Below are positions 24,327 to 34,739 of a stretch of DNA of 64,000 nt, in pieces; position 1 is the stretch's first letter; each line of letters begins with the position of its first letter. Location of the stretch: positions 204,313,117 through 204,377,116 of the forward strand of contig CM077116.1 of assembly GCA_039619475.1 (NCBI GenBank), read 5' to 3'. Both the position numbers and the translations under genes were made by a program. Source of the DNA: Icerya purchasi. Taxonomy: Eukaryota; Arthropoda; Insecta; Hemiptera; Monophlebidae. Under the pieces are notes generated by a model, which ran no database searches, was not told where the DNA came from, and was given only the letters and a program-made list of their open reading frames with translations.

Positions 24327-24749
24327 TTGAATGTAAGGTCACTTAAAAGCTCAGAAAGTCTGATTAAATTAGAAGAGTCATTTCAGAAATCTAATATTAA
24401 AATTTTGGGATTGTCCGAAGTAAGAAAACCTGGGGAGAAAATTATACGCACACAAAAGGGGAACCTTTTTTATTATATAGGTAATCACTCAGGACAAAAA
24501 GGAGTCGGTTTTATTATTAAACATGAATATATAAGTAATGTAGTAGAGACAAAGGGGATTAACGACAGAATAGCAATCTTAAAAATAAAAATTAATAAAG
24601 CTATACTAACATGTATTCAAGTTTATGCTCCGACTACAGCTGCGGAAGATTGGGAAATAGAAAATTTCTACGAAAATTTAAGAAACATTTTAAATTCCCA
24701 ATTTCAAATAAAGAACAACAACTCAATAATTATGAGGGGACTGAAATAG
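24327..24749 (+). pseudogene. Element A endonuclease (APE type)
   Basis: This 140-codon frame spans most of an apurinic-like endonuclease that nicks target DNA. NVRSLKSSESLIKLEESF lies at the N-terminus, ILGLSEVRKPGEKI carries the catalytic Glu (residues about 26-39), YYIGNHSGQKGVGFIIKHEY follows (about 49-68), and TCIQVYAPTTAAEDWEIENF (about 95-114). The frame breaks at the GDWN-type motif: after NSIIM the sequence reads RGLK and stop at 24747-24749, so a substitution and a shift destroy the catalytic Asp/Asn. Residual homology continues to 24870 (LTRFCQEFSLKIVNS read across frames). The usual first ATG is not certain, since the frame's first codons lie just inside the domain. Confidence 0.8.
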
Positions 24750-24879
24750 CCAGATAGGGGCAAAGAGAGAAAAGTGAAAAAAACAAACAATGGGTTTGTA
24801 CGGTTATGGGAAACGTAGCGAAGGGGTGTTCGATGCTTACAAGATTCTGTCAAGAATTCAGTCTAAAAATAGTAAATAG

Positions 24880-25292
24880 TCTTTGTTATTCATTATGTGT
24901 TATTTCTTCCTGTAATCGCTTGTCTCAATAATATGATAATTTATAAATAAAACCCTTAAATTACGTTACAAATGTTATATATTTTTATATATTGCACGGA
25001 CACAGAGTACCTTTCAATTCATTAAAACATATAACTTTATTTATATTAAACTATTACCTACTCATGAATATGTCAAGTAGACGAAACCGGTAGGACGAAT
25101 TTTATATATATATATATTTTGTGAATTAATTATGTTTTTTAAACTTGTATTTTAATTTAATTTAATAATTTAATATAAATAAAGTTATATGTTTTAATGA
25201 ATTGAAAGGTACTCTGTGTCCGTGCAATATATAAAAATATATCACATTTGTAACGTAATTTAATGGTTTTAAAATATATAACTTATCATATT
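24880..25292. mobile_element. Inverted-repeat (MITE-like) insertion with 9-bp TSD
   Basis: 413 bp flanked by the direct repeat AGTAAATAG (24871-24879 and 25293-25301). One copy fits the LINE frame, so the second is a target-site duplication. The arms of about 120 bp (24930-25049 and 25171-25292) are inverted copies around a 121-nt spacer and share GCACGGACACAGAGTACC and its complement. The left end has about 50 extra bp (24880-24929) outside the arm, so the termini are asymmetric or the right end is truncated. No ORF. A 9-bp duplication is typical of Mutator-like elements but is not proof. Confidence 0.8.
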
Positions 25293-25301
25293 AGTAAATA
25301 G

Positions 25302-25824
25302 CCTGTTTAAAAAAAGAATAGGAAATAGATGGTCATAACTATCTCCAAACCAACAGTATAAATCACTAGTAGACTATATACTAGTACCTAGCGAGAATCA
25401 ACCAATTATAAATTTCAAAGTTCAGCTTCTATAAGGATATCATAGACTGCTAATTATAACACTTGAAACTGATAAGAAAAAATACTACAAGAGAGTCATA
25501 AAAAATTCACATACAAGACTAGATAACGAAAAGTACGAAAACATAATCAGTGAAGAGTTAGGGAAGATAAACATAGGTAGAAATTAAGAGATTGACGAAA
25601 TATCTCAAACAATAACGTCAGCGTTCACAAACACATCCAAGAAAAAAAGTGAAAATATTCCACAGATAGGCGAAGTAGACGATATTTATCAACTACGTAA
25701 GAGAAGAATAGAAATTTTAAAAATCGTTAACAGGACTCCAAAAGAAAATATTGAATTACATTTAGCGTGTCGAAAGTTATAAGAAATAAAATAAAAGAAC
25801 GGGACCGAGCTCAAAAAAATGAAA
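25302..25824 (+). pseudogene. Element A, end of endonuclease and linker
   Basis: Continues the LINE after the inverted-repeat element. Broken frames give LFKKRIGNRW, QYKSLVDYILVPSENQPIIN (the segment before the SDH-type block), LLIITLETDKKKYYKRVI and the linker (ISEELGKINIGRN, DDIYQLRKRRIEILKIVNR). Several stops are present. It runs into the antisense LINE tail at 25825. Confidence 0.65.
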
Positions 25825-26114
25825 TTTTTTTTTTTTTTTTGGGCTTGTTAACCCGGGACCTTTACTCAGAAACAATTACAATAGAAAGCGAAATCACTTA
25901 TATCTTGATACGGTTAGACATTGTTAGGAGAAAGGAGCAAAAAATAGGAACAATCTGTGGAGAGGGAACAGATAAAACATAAGAGGCGCAATATGGAGTA
26001 GGAAGACCAAGTCTCAGCAAACTGAAGTAGAAAGCCGAGCACTCAGCAGAAAGAGATGAACACTCAAAGAACACATGGTCCGCATGGCAAACATGCTCTT
26101 CGTTCGAGTGGAAT
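25825..26114 (-). mobile_element. I-group LINE, 3' end (copy 6, nested, antisense)
   Basis: The + strand starts with 16 T (reversed poly-A), then the reversed UTR (complement GTAAAGGTCCCGGGTTAAC, as in the 12390 copy). The complement from about 26114 reads one open frame: HSNEEHVCHADHVFFEC (finger, with His for the first Asp), LLRLGLPTPYCASYVL, SFLLTMSNRIKI and stop. A 7-bp near-duplication TG(A/G)AATT at 25820-25826 and 26109-26115 may be its target duplication. It is inserted in the linker of element A and is therefore younger than it. The 71-codon + strand frame here is a shadow. Confidence 0.8.
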
Positions 26115-26115
26115 T

Positions 26116-27053
26116 ATTAATAATATTTTAAAAGGAAGTAAAAATATAAAATTGCTAAAAAAGAAACTCAGTAAAGAGGTACACAATGGTAGACAACTCA
26201 TTTTAAGAACCTGAAAGGGGAGAAAATATTCGATAGAAAAGAAATAAATAAATTTATAACTGAATATTATAAAAATTTATATAATGACATAGATAACGAT
26301 CACGGGGTATAAGTAATTCTATTGAAACTAGTTTTCTAGTAGAACCAGAATTTCTGAATGAAGAAGTAAAGGAGATAGTGAAAAGACTGAGACGCAATAA
26401 AATCCCAAACAGTTGACAAAATAATGAACGAACACATAAAATTGGGAGGTTTACAATTAATAAAAATCTTAACGATCCTATTTAATAGAATTTTAAAAAC
26501 AGGCATTATTCCCTGTAAATGGAAGTACTCTGATATAATATTGTTGTTTAAATAGGGGGATCGACACAAAATTGAAAACTATCGTCCAATATTTTTAAGT
26601 TTGATTATTTCAAAAATTTATTCAAAGTTGTTAGAAAATAGAATACAGCCTATTATAAGAGTCGAACAACCTATAGAACAAGCTGGTTTCAGAAGGTCGT
26701 TCGCTACAATAGATCACCTACATGCCATGAACCAAGTCATTGAGAAATGTATAGAATATCAAATCGAAATATATATGGCTCTAATTGACTATAATAAAGC
26801 TTTCGACTCTTTAAAACATCAGTACTTATTTGTGTCACTTAAAAGTCAAGGAGTTCCAGAAAACTACGTAATATTAATAAAAAATATGTATAAGGACCTT
26901 AGAGCCAGAATATTAACGGATATAGAGGGTTGGTACTTTGATATGAAGAAAGCGGTTAGACAGGGAGACCCATTATCACCGGTTTTGTTTAACTGCACTT
27001 TGGAGGATATTTTTAGGAAGTTGCACTGGGATAACAAAGGTTTAAACACATAA
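26116..27053 (+). pseudogene. Element A reverse transcriptase, fingers and palm
   Basis: Resumes the LINE at NNILKGSKNIKLLKKKL. The RT domain follows: INKFITEYYKNLYNDI, IVKRLRRNKIPN, LIKILTILFNRILKTGIIP, IENYRPI, EQAGFRRSFATIDHL, motif A ALIDYNKAFDSL (26778-26810, with the first catalytic Asp) and motif B RQGDPLSPVLFN (26958-26993). The last 150 codons (26601-27053) are uninterrupted. A stop at about 26552 replaces the Lys of the expected LFKKGD motif. The RT would copy the element RNA at the nicked target. The frame ends at 27053 where motif C should begin. Confidence 0.85.
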
Positions 27054-27835
27054 ATGAGAAAAGAATTGGTTCTCTTGTCAAATTCCTTGGAAGAACTAAA
27101 AACGATGATAACAGAATTAGAACCCGGGCTTTCCATAAATATCGGAAAAACGAATATATTTACAAAAAACCGAAACGTAAAAATAGTACAAGTAAACGGA
27201 ACGGTTATAGAAAAAGTAAATCAATTAACGTACCTAGGACAGCAATTATCTTTCGAAAATCGTACTGAAAAGAGAATAAATACTAGAATAACGAAAGCTT
27301 GGAACAAGTATTGGGCACTAAAATATATTTTTAATGACACTTTTAACAATTACCACAAGAGTATAATTTTCAACGCGACTATTATACCTAGTTTAACATA
27401 GGGCAGTCAAACCTGGTGTCTGACTTCGAAAATTATTAATAAAATAAAGGTGACACAAAATACAATCGAATGGTCTGCTATTAAATATAAAGAAAAAAGA
27501 TAAAGTACCATTCAAATTGATAAAACAAAAATTAAAAAATAATATAGATGCAATCAGATATATTAGAAGACAAAAATGGGCTTAGGCTGGCCATGTAGCA
27601 AGAATGAAGGATGACAGATGGACATATACTTTCTGGTTTCTTGCACATTATAAAAGAAGAAAGGGGCATCGGTTGACAAGGCGGAAAGATGATTTTAGTA
27701 ACTTTTTATTGAACAAAAATTTTCAAAGAGTAGTCCCATAGATAGGATTGAATGGGAGAGATTACAAGAAACTTTGCTCATCATGGGCCGAGGAAATTTA
27801 ATATTTAGTTTTTCTGTATCAAATTTATACTATTC
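27054..27835 (+). pseudogene. Element A, RT thumb and C-terminus, motif C lost
   Basis: LVLLSNSLEELKTMITEL follows the end of motif B homology with no [YF]ADD in any frame. Roughly 29 nt carrying motif C appear deleted near 27065. Then come LSINIGKTNIFTKNRNVKI, VNQLTYLGQQLSFENRTEK and FNATIIPSLT up to a stop at 27399. Broken frames continue (AIRYIRRQKW, AGHVARMKDDRW at about 27585-27625), the usual RTE C-terminal block. Confidence 0.8.
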
Positions 27836-27876
27836 ATGTTTGATATATAGTTTAAGAATTTCCTCAATAAAGGTTT

Positions 27877-27915
27877 ATTATATTATTATTATTATTATGT
27901 ATATATATGTATATA
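27877..27915. repeat. (ATT)n and TATATG microsatellite at LINE end
   Basis: The (ATT)n forms the 3' tail of element A. It grades into TATATATG repeats that provide the TA target of the mariner. Matching TATATATG repeats resume after the mariner at 29266-29300. Confidence 0.85.
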
Positions 27916-27960
27916 TAGGGTGGGCCAAAAGAACATCCTGAATTTCAAACGCTCGTCAAA
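27916..27960 (+). repeat. Mariner left terminal inverted repeat
   Basis: Begins TAGGGTGGGCCAAAAGAACA. It pairs with 29221-29265. The differences are pyrimidine transitions at four positions plus the first base. Confidence 0.9.
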
Positions 27961-28049
27961 ATCAGACACTGTGAGTTAGCGTGGCGATTGTAACGCCATC
28001 TGGCGCTAAATAATATGCCGTTTAATATAAATATAGTTGGTTAGTAGTC

Positions 28050-29156
28050 ATGATGTCATGGATGCGTAAACAACGCCCTTTCGTTGTCGAGTACTTTGTG
28101 AAAAACGGTGAAAGTGCAATCGCGGTACAACGCGCGTTTAAAAAACAATTTGATTTAAAACGTTATGGCAATCCCCCCGACCGTAAAAGTATCCTCAAAT
28201 GGGTAAAAAACTTCCGAGAATACGGTAGTGTGGTGGCGGTCAATCATCAAGGTCGCCGTCGATCGTCTAGAACCCCGACAAATATCGAAAAAGTGCGCGT
28301 AGCATTGTCGCGAAGTCCGCGCAGATCCGTTCGTCGCCAGGCTTCCGCCTTGAAAATTCCCCGTACTTCACTCAGAAGAATAATTCGAAACGACCTCAAT
28401 ATGCACCCATACAAGATACAACTAACCCAAGAATTGATACCAACAGATAAGCCAAGAAGGTTAGAATTTTGTAATAAATTTTTGGATATGCTGGAGGAAG
28501 AAGACGTCGATTTGGATTATGTTTTTTTTAGCGACGAGGCGCATTTCGATTTAAATGGTAACGTTAATAAACAAAACATGCGGTATTATGCTACTGAGAA
28601 CCCTCGAATCGTTCACCCGGTACCCTTGCACTCCCCTCGTATCGCGGTATGGTGCGCAGTCAGTGCGAAAGCGATAATCGGTCCCTACTTCTTCGAGGAG
28701 GACGGAGCGAATGTTACTGTGAACGGCGACCGCTACATCCAAATGTTAAACGAATTTTTTCTACCGGGGCTCAGACGGAAGAGGATTGCATTATCTAAAA
28801 CGTGGTTTCAACAAGACGGGGCCACACCACATATTCGTAACGATGTTTTGCGGTTATTAAGAGAGAAGTTTCAGGACCGCTTGATTTCGCGAAACTGTGA
28901 GCTGTTTTGGCCGCCACGCAGTTCGGATTTAACACCGACAGATTTTTACCTATGGGGCTACTTGAAAAGCAAGGTGTACGAGGGTAAACCAGCAACAACC
29001 GACGAGATGAAATTGGCCATTCAGAAGGAAATTGCGGCGATTAAAAAACCAACTCTTAAAAAAGTAATGCATAATTTTGAGGAAAGATTGCAACAATGTA
29101 AAAATCAAAATGGTGACTATTCATACAGAGTATTGTTCAAAACTAATAGTGTATAA
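28050..29156 (+). CDS. Mariner transposase (IS630-Tc1-mariner, DD41D)
   Basis: A 368-residue cut-and-paste DNA transposase acting in the nucleus on the flanking inverted repeats and on TA targets. Residues about 1-120 form the paired-like DNA-binding region with two helix-turn-helix units (first about 8-58) and an arginine-rich linker, GRRRSSRTP (about 68-76). The catalytic domain holds D162 (VFFSDEAHF), D256 (WFQQDGATPH) and D298 (SSDLTPTDFYLWGYL). There are 41 residues between the last two Asp, which defines DD41D, the spacing of the rosa-like lineage. Length is near the family norm. The start is the first of two in-frame ATGs (28050, 28053). The TAA stop at 29154-29156 overlaps an AATAAA polyadenylation signal (29155-29160). 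No stop or shift is present. Confidence 0.95.
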   Translation: MMSWMRKQRPFVVEYFVKNGESAIAVQRAFKKQFDLKRYGNPPDRKSILKWVKNFREYGSVVAVNHQGRRRSSRTPTNIEKVRVALSRSPRRSVRRQASALKIPRTSLRRIIRNDLNMHPYKIQLTQELIPTDKPRRLEFCNKFLDMLEEEDVDLDYVFFSDEAHFDLNGNVNKQNMRYYATENPRIVHPVPLHSPRIAVWCAVSAKAIIGPYFFEEDGANVTVNGDRYIQMLNEFFLPGLRRKRIALSKTWFQQDGATPHIRNDVLRLLREKFQDRLISRNCELFWPPRSSDLTPTDFYLWGYLKSKVYEGKPATTDEMKLAIQKEIAAIKKPTLKKVMHNFEERLQQCKNQNGDYSYRVLFKTNSV

Positions 29157-29220
29157 TAAATGGCGTTCTTTTTGAAGTATTTCAACGTTTGTTTCATTTC
29201 CGTAAGTATATTAGTCTTTA

Positions 29221-29265
29221 TTTGACAAGCATTTAAAATTCGGGATGTTCTTTTGGCCCACCCTG
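29221..29265 (-). repeat. Mariner right terminal inverted repeat
   Basis: The complement begins CAGGGTGGGCCAAAAGAACA, partner of 27916-27960. A TA duplication follows directly. Confidence 0.9.
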
Positions 29266-29539
29266 TATATGTATATATATGTATATATATGTATATATGC
29301 ATATGGGTCTCCATCGTTTCGGCATCGTCCTATTTCGAAGTAGATTTAATTTAGTGTTAAATAGTTTTCATCTTGTTGATGTTAACACTATTAAAATCTG
29401 AAAAACACATCATTTAATAAGAAACTGAAATTAATTTTAAATAATTTTTTAAGCGATATGTAGAAGAGTATCAAAAATCACTGATTTATTTTGTGTGATT
29501 TCGCGGGTATTTTGTTTTATTGATTCAATGATTATTTCA

Positions 29540-30140
29540 TACCTTATCAAAGATAGCCCATAATAACTCCCGTGATCGTGAAGATTTGTTTTCAAAATGC
29601 ATCGGGGTATTTGATAAATTAAATAATTGTTTCAAATTAGTGTTTAAAATTAATAAAGAAGAATCAAAAGAGCTTGTGGATAACACAAGGAGAAGGAAGG
29701 GAGAGAATGAGCGAAGCACTATATGGAGTGAGAATACCGCTGGATAAAAGTAAAAAGAAGTTTGTTCAGCTAAAAGTGACGAACAATTAAACATTTTGTG
29801 ATCGGGGTCAAAAATAAAATGGTTATTGGAGGGGTGAAAAATGCAAAGCACAATAAGGAGAACGAGAGAAAAGCCGAAAAGCGATGTCCAAAACGTAGAC
29901 GGCAATTCATAGGCAGATCACAGCGAAGCATAAAAGAAAAGTCAAGAAATCAGGGGAAGCGAGGAAGGAAAAGTTGAGTAGACAAGAAAAGGAAATCCGG
30001 GTTAGAGAATAGGAGGTGTAAGAGTTTAAAAAAAGTTTGGAACGAGCAGCTGTAGACAGAACGGTAATATTCGAAGATGAGAAGACGACGGGAAAGAACC
30101 TACCAGAAGAGGAAGATAATGAGTCGATTGGCTATTTGAG
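29540..30140 (-). mobile_element. I-group LINE, 3' portion (copy 7, antisense)
   Basis: Read on the minus strand from about 30140: SLSSSSGRFFPVVF (just after the RNase H), SNITVLSTAARSKL, LFLSTQLFLPRFP, NCRLRFGHRF, then the finger region IFDPDHKMFNCSSLLAEQTS in the 122-codon frame 29537-29905. All blocks align in order with the 5560 copy. Two frameshifts separate them. The RNase H catalytic part is truncated and no poly-A tail is evident at 29540. Confidence 0.8.
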
Positions 30141-31389
30141 CTCAAAAATTACGATCCTATTACAGCCGAACGGAATATGTTTTATACCTTGGCCTTTCTA
30201 CTATCTATAATGCTTTAAAGGTTTTAACCTTGTCTTCTGCATCAGTTATTCCAATCTTTTTTTTTTTTTTTTTCTATCTATTTCAATTAGAATTTAAAAC
30301 ATCCAACCAATAGTTAGCGATTTCGAAAGATGTCTACAAATTTCCTCTTGGAGACGTGATTCACTATTGTTATTCTAGGTCACTCTCTCTGTCGTTCAGT
30401 CGTTTTGTTTGATTCAGGGCAATTGTACGGATCTAGTGCTCGTAGTTAAGGTTTGGATATATATGCACTAAAAGACTTAAAAAAATACTTACCCAAGCAT
30501 GCACGAAAAATTTCATAATACTGTAGTGTATATTAAAAAAATAAAATAAAATTTTAACTGAATTTTCCCCCATTAAATAAATACTGAAAATAGAGCCTAC
30601 CGATTTAGGTACGTAGCTAGCGAACCAGAGATCACATGCTCGAGGTTTGTCTCGTTACGAATCCAAGTCGCTTCAGATTTACTCAGCTTGAAATAATTGG
30701 ATACCAAAGCAATCTAGGAAAGTAAAGGCGGCCGGGAGAAAGGAAGTGGCACTAGTGCGGTTGGGCTCAATACATTGTGAACCTTAACTTACAATGATAC
30801 CTTATCAAGGATATGTGGAAATTACTTTAGTTTACTTACACTGAAAATGCACTTAAAAATGCAAATCTAAATTTAAAAAGTGTTACATTTAACCCGAAAG
30901 GAACTTTATGAAAATTTCCAATAAAAAAATGATGTCCGGTGTATGTGTCGTAGTAGCTATTCAAAACACCTTTCAACCCTCCAAGGCTCAACTAATAAAT
31001 TTTTACATTCCATCTAAAATTTTCGCCATTATTCGCAATAAATTTAGTCAGTCCTACATTACGATAAAGGACCGGAATTCCGATTAACAGCGTTAATTGA
31101 TAGTAGTTTATCTCTGCGTTTATTTTGAGATAATATTTATTTACATTATTTCGCGTAACTATTTCTGTCTTACAAAGCAACAAGCTTCAGGCACTAAGAA
31201 TATTTTTGCTATCGGTGAGTGATATTTCTTATCAGTGATACCGTTATTCGTTAAGCATTGAATACACGAAATCACCAACTACAACACACATCGAAGTATT
31301 TCAACACCATATGTAATTCGCAAATATATTGCACAATAATTAATTAAACTATCAGTACAATGAAGTACACATGTTATTCTCAGAAAGAA
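30141..31389. other. Intergenic DNA, no gene recognised
   Basis: Contains a T run (about 30258-30273). AT-rich, no motif-bearing frame. A region around 30610-30660 looked faintly tRNA-like but fails on A- and B-box spacing. Confidence 0.5.
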
Positions 31390-31509
31390 GGAATCGAAAC
31401 ATGATCGAAGGCGACCCCGTACAAGCAGGGAAAGATACGGAACACCAGCATAAAGTTTATCACCGAATCAAGAAGAAATTACTCTAATGAAGTTAACAAA
31501 ACATAAAAC

Positions 31510-32562
31510 GAAATTTTCAAAATATTAAGAATTACGCAACAAACAAATGAAGAAGGAAAACGAATAACCAATAAAAAACAGTAGATCTTTAATAGAAAAT
31601 GAAACGCAACAAATTTGTAAACTGATAACTGAATTAAATTCTAAGACAGAAAAAATAGCAGAATTAATAAGTAATGATACACTAGCTTTAGAAAAAACCG
31701 CAAAAAAAACCCTGGTCTTGAAAGTTGCGCGAACATAGTAATAACTAAAGTAGAAAAATCTAAACAAATTAAACCAACTGCTTATGCATCTGAAATAACT
31801 GAAGATCGTCAAAGAAGCCGAAAAGAAACAGGAGAAACAATTATTATCAGGAGTGATAACGATGTGAATGATGCGATTAACACAATTAAAACAAAAATAA
31901 AACCATCCGAGATAGGAGTAAATGTAATTTCATTTCATAAATCGAAAGCAAATAATAAGTTAGGCATTTTAAAGGTCAATAATAAAAATGAAGCAAAGAC
32001 AATGATAGAAGAAATAAATCGATTAAAAATTGAGTCAGTCAAAACTAGCATTTCAAACAAATTATTGCCATCTATAATCCTATTTAACGTACAAGGTGTC
32101 AATAAGGAAGACATTGAAACAGCGACATGTAACATTATAGGGAGTAGCCCTGCGTTTGTCTCTCTAAATACAAAAAGTAGAATTGCCATTATTCGTCTAA
32201 AAAAAGAAGATTATTATAAATTAACATAGGTTTCTCCAGATAAACTTATGTGTGAATATAATAGTATCAGATATGAAAAACACATATCAGTAAGAACCTG
32301 TAAAAAATGTGGATTATATGGGCATTCTGAGGAAAGATGTAAAGCTACCGAAGAAACACTACTAGTAACTAATAGAGCAAAGGAAAACAAAAAATGCCCG
32401 TCATGCACATTAGAAAACTACGAGATAATAAAAAACATATATAACAGTCAAGGAGAACCTATCACATCTGCAGTAAATAATACTAAGCGTAAAATGTTTG
32501 ATCACTCAGGCAAGAAATATCTTGAAATATTTAAAAAAATGGAAAGAAGACACGACTTTTAA
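31510..32562 (+). pseudogene. Element R ORF1 (gag-like, zinc knuckle)
   Basis: A nucleic-acid-binding chaperone-like protein that packages the LINE RNA. The first part (to about 31860) is broken and polar. From 31864 a 121-codon frame (INTIKTKIKPSEIGVNVISF ... IIRLKKEDYYKLT) ends in one TAG at 32227-32229. After it the same frame continues as MCEYNSIRYEKHISVRT. The knuckle CKKCGLYGHSEERC (32299-32340, C-x2-C-x4-H-x4-C) and a second C-x2-C, KKCPSC (about 32395-32406), follow. A second TAA ends it at 32560-32562. A single stop thus separates two halves of one ORF. Confidence 0.8.
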
Positions 32563-32579
32563 AACCCCTTTAATCAACA

Positions 32580-33250
32580 TGGGAACAAAAACTTTAACAT
32601 TTACTTTACTAAATGTAGGGAGAAGCAAACATCAACAAACAGAAACCTTAAGTACCAATAAACCTGATGTAATTACAATAACAGAACCACACTACAGCAA
32701 ATCTATGCTTACAGGAGCAAACAACTCTTACCAAGTAATAGCCAGAAAAGATGTAGCAATAATTATGAGAAAAATATATAAAATAGACATCATTAACACC
32801 ACAGATCAAACAATAATTTTAAAATTCGATTCAATAATCATAATTGCAGTCTATTTCTCACCGAATAAAGAAATAGAAAGTAAACTAAATAACATTCAAG
32901 AATTCATTAACAGAAACAACGAGACAAACAAAATTCTATTCTTAGGCGATTTTTAACACCAGATCAGTTCTTTATGAAAACCTTAAAAATATAAAACATA
33001 ACAGAACCAAACGAACTGATTTATTTGAAGAATTCTTAATCAGCAACAATTTAAAAATCCATACGATATTAAAACATTTGAAAATAAAAACGGAACAAGT
33101 GTTATGGATTTAATTATCGGAAATAAAGAAATAGAACACCGTATAAGCAATTTGAAAATAACTAACAGCACTATTTCACAACATAAAACCATTCAGTTTA
33201 GAATCGAAAAGTCCATAACAGAAACTAATAACAAAGCAACTATACCAGGT
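32580..33250 (+). pseudogene. Element R endonuclease (APE type)
   Basis: The ORF2 start region is FTLLNVGRSKHQQTETL, then DVITITEPHYSKSMLTGA (catalytic Glu), IIIAVYFSPNKEIESKL and ILFLGDF (32936-32956). One extra T after GDF changes the expected GDFN into a stop; shifting by one base restores NTRSVLYENLKNI. Later blocks GTSVMDLIIGNKEIEHRI and STISQHKTIQF correspond to the SDH region, with Gln for Asp. The enzyme would nick the target, but the broken catalytic motifs rule out function. Confidence 0.75.
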
Positions 33251-33472
33251 AATGAATTATGGAGAATTTGAAGACGAAATAAAAAAGTCCAACTTAGATA
33301 ATAACATCAAAGTAATTTATGAGGGGCCAAACCTAGACACGTTAAACATAAAACACTACAAAAAATTGATCAAATTAGAGAAAAGAGCATAAATACTAAA
33401 GAATTAACGAACAGCGTCTTTCATTAGAACAACAACAAACTTGAAAACTATAAAAAGATTATCAAAGCATTA

Positions 33473-34690
33473 ATGCGCAAAAGACACTCGTACAAAACTA
33501 GAAATGAATACGTAACAACAACAATGCTAATCACCATTATAAATGCAATTAAATTTTCCCACAAGAAAGAAATGAATCTTCAAAGAAAAATATTCTGCGA
33601 AAACCGACTAAATAATTCAGAGGTATGGGGTAAACCGTACAAAATCCCTACTTATAACGACGACAATAATATCAACATACAAATAGAACAACATGAATTA
33701 AATAATATAATAAAGAATCTAAATGATAAAAAAGCTAATGAATACGATAGAATTTCAAATAAAATGATCAAAATAATCAACCAATTTTACCCGAATCTTC
33801 TGATGGTAATATACAACAAATATTTACACTTCAGATCATTCCCATTATTTTGGAAAATAGGAAGAATCAAATTAATTAACAAACCAGGAAAAGATCCAAC
33901 CATACCTAAGTCCTTTCGCCCAATCACACTTCTATCAAATCTAGGAAAAGTTTATGAAAAAATCATAGAATTAAAATTAAAAATAGAAATATAAAAAGAA
34001 AAAGTACTACATAAGGATCAATATGAATATACTAAAAATAGATCAACGGAAGGGGCCTTGCCAGAATACTATTGAAACATACATCAACGAACATAATTAC
34101 AAAATTATTATCTTAATAAGCTTCGACATTGGCGAAGCATTTGACTGGATCGAATGGTCGGCAATTTTAAATTGTTTAAAGAAAAGCTATATTGCGACAT
34201 CTCTCATTAACATTACAAAGAATTTTTTACAAGAAATTAGATTTTATGAAAATGAAGAAATCATATATAGCCAAAACCTCAAATCCGGAGTACCGCAAGG
34301 CTTAATACTATCACCAACTTTATTCAACCTAGTTATGGCTGAAATACATAAAAAATCTGAATAAAATAAGAATATACAGTTATTAAGTTACGCCGATGAT
34401 GTCCTTTTAATAGCAGGGGAATAAACGAGATTAAGAAAACCGAAGGAATCAATCAATCAACAAATCAGCACCTTACAGAATAATCTTAACAAAATGGGAC
34501 TCAATTTAAACAATACAAAAACTAGTGTAATGTCGATTATGAAAAAATTACATAAAGAAAAAATAAAACAAAAAATAGAACGAACATTAAATATAAACAA
34601 AGAAAAAATAATATTTAATAAAGAATTAAAATATCTTGGAATAATGCTGGATGAGAATTTTCTAACATCAATGACAGACTTCTAAATAAA
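33473..34690 (+). pseudogene. Element R reverse transcriptase
   Basis: Three frames cover the RT. 33473-33994 holds WGKPYKIPTYNDD, NDKKANEYDRISNKMIKII, FWKIGRIKLINKPGKDP and SFRPITLLSNLGKVYEKII (RT motifs 0-2), then a TAA. 34023-34364 has motif A ISFDIGEAFDWIEW (Glu where Lys or Ser is usual) and motif B SGVPQGLILSPTLFNLVMAE. The third has motif C YADDVLLIAGE (YADD at 34390-34401), followed by a stop, and GLNLNNTKTSVMSI (about 34497-34540). This is the only LINE here that retains an intact YADD. Damage is limited to stops and short shifts. Confidence 0.85.
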
Positions 34691-34739
34691 GAACTAAACC
34701 CTAACTTTTATTTAATACAGTTCTTAACTAGCCACGGAA

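Larger units (their letters stand above)
24300..27896 (+). mobile_element. RTE-like LINE (element A) carrying two nested insertions
   Basis: Endonuclease, linker, RT and C-terminal blocks occur in order on the + strand, interrupted at 24880-25292 (inverted-repeat element) and 25825-26114 (antisense I-group tail). Reading across each insertion restores the continuity of the protein homology. The 3' end is CAATAAAGGTTTATTAT followed by (ATT)n at about 27877-27896, a microsatellite tail as expected for RTE-type elements. A complete mariner follows it. Stops, frameshifts and loss of RT motif C show the copy is dead. The start is set just before the first recognisable endonuclease residues, so the true 5' end may be earlier. 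Confidence 0.8.
27916..29265 (+). mobile_element. Complete mariner element, DD41D (rosa-like)
   Basis: 1350 bp bounded by TA duplications (27914-27915 and 29266-29267). The terminal inverted repeats of about 45 bp begin TAGGGTGGGCC on the left and CAGGGTGGGCC on the right and match at about 40 of 44 positions after the first base. They enclose a single complete transposase gene. Non-coding flanks are short (134 bp on the left, 109 bp on the right), as usual for mariners. The element is inserted in a TA-rich microsatellite. Nothing visible disables it, so it is either young or recently amplified. Confidence 0.95.

Noticed and set aside
30605..30660. tRNA-like GTAGCTAGCGAACC ... GAGGTTTGTCTCG
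   Set aside because: A- and B-box matches are poor and no cloverleaf can be drawn.
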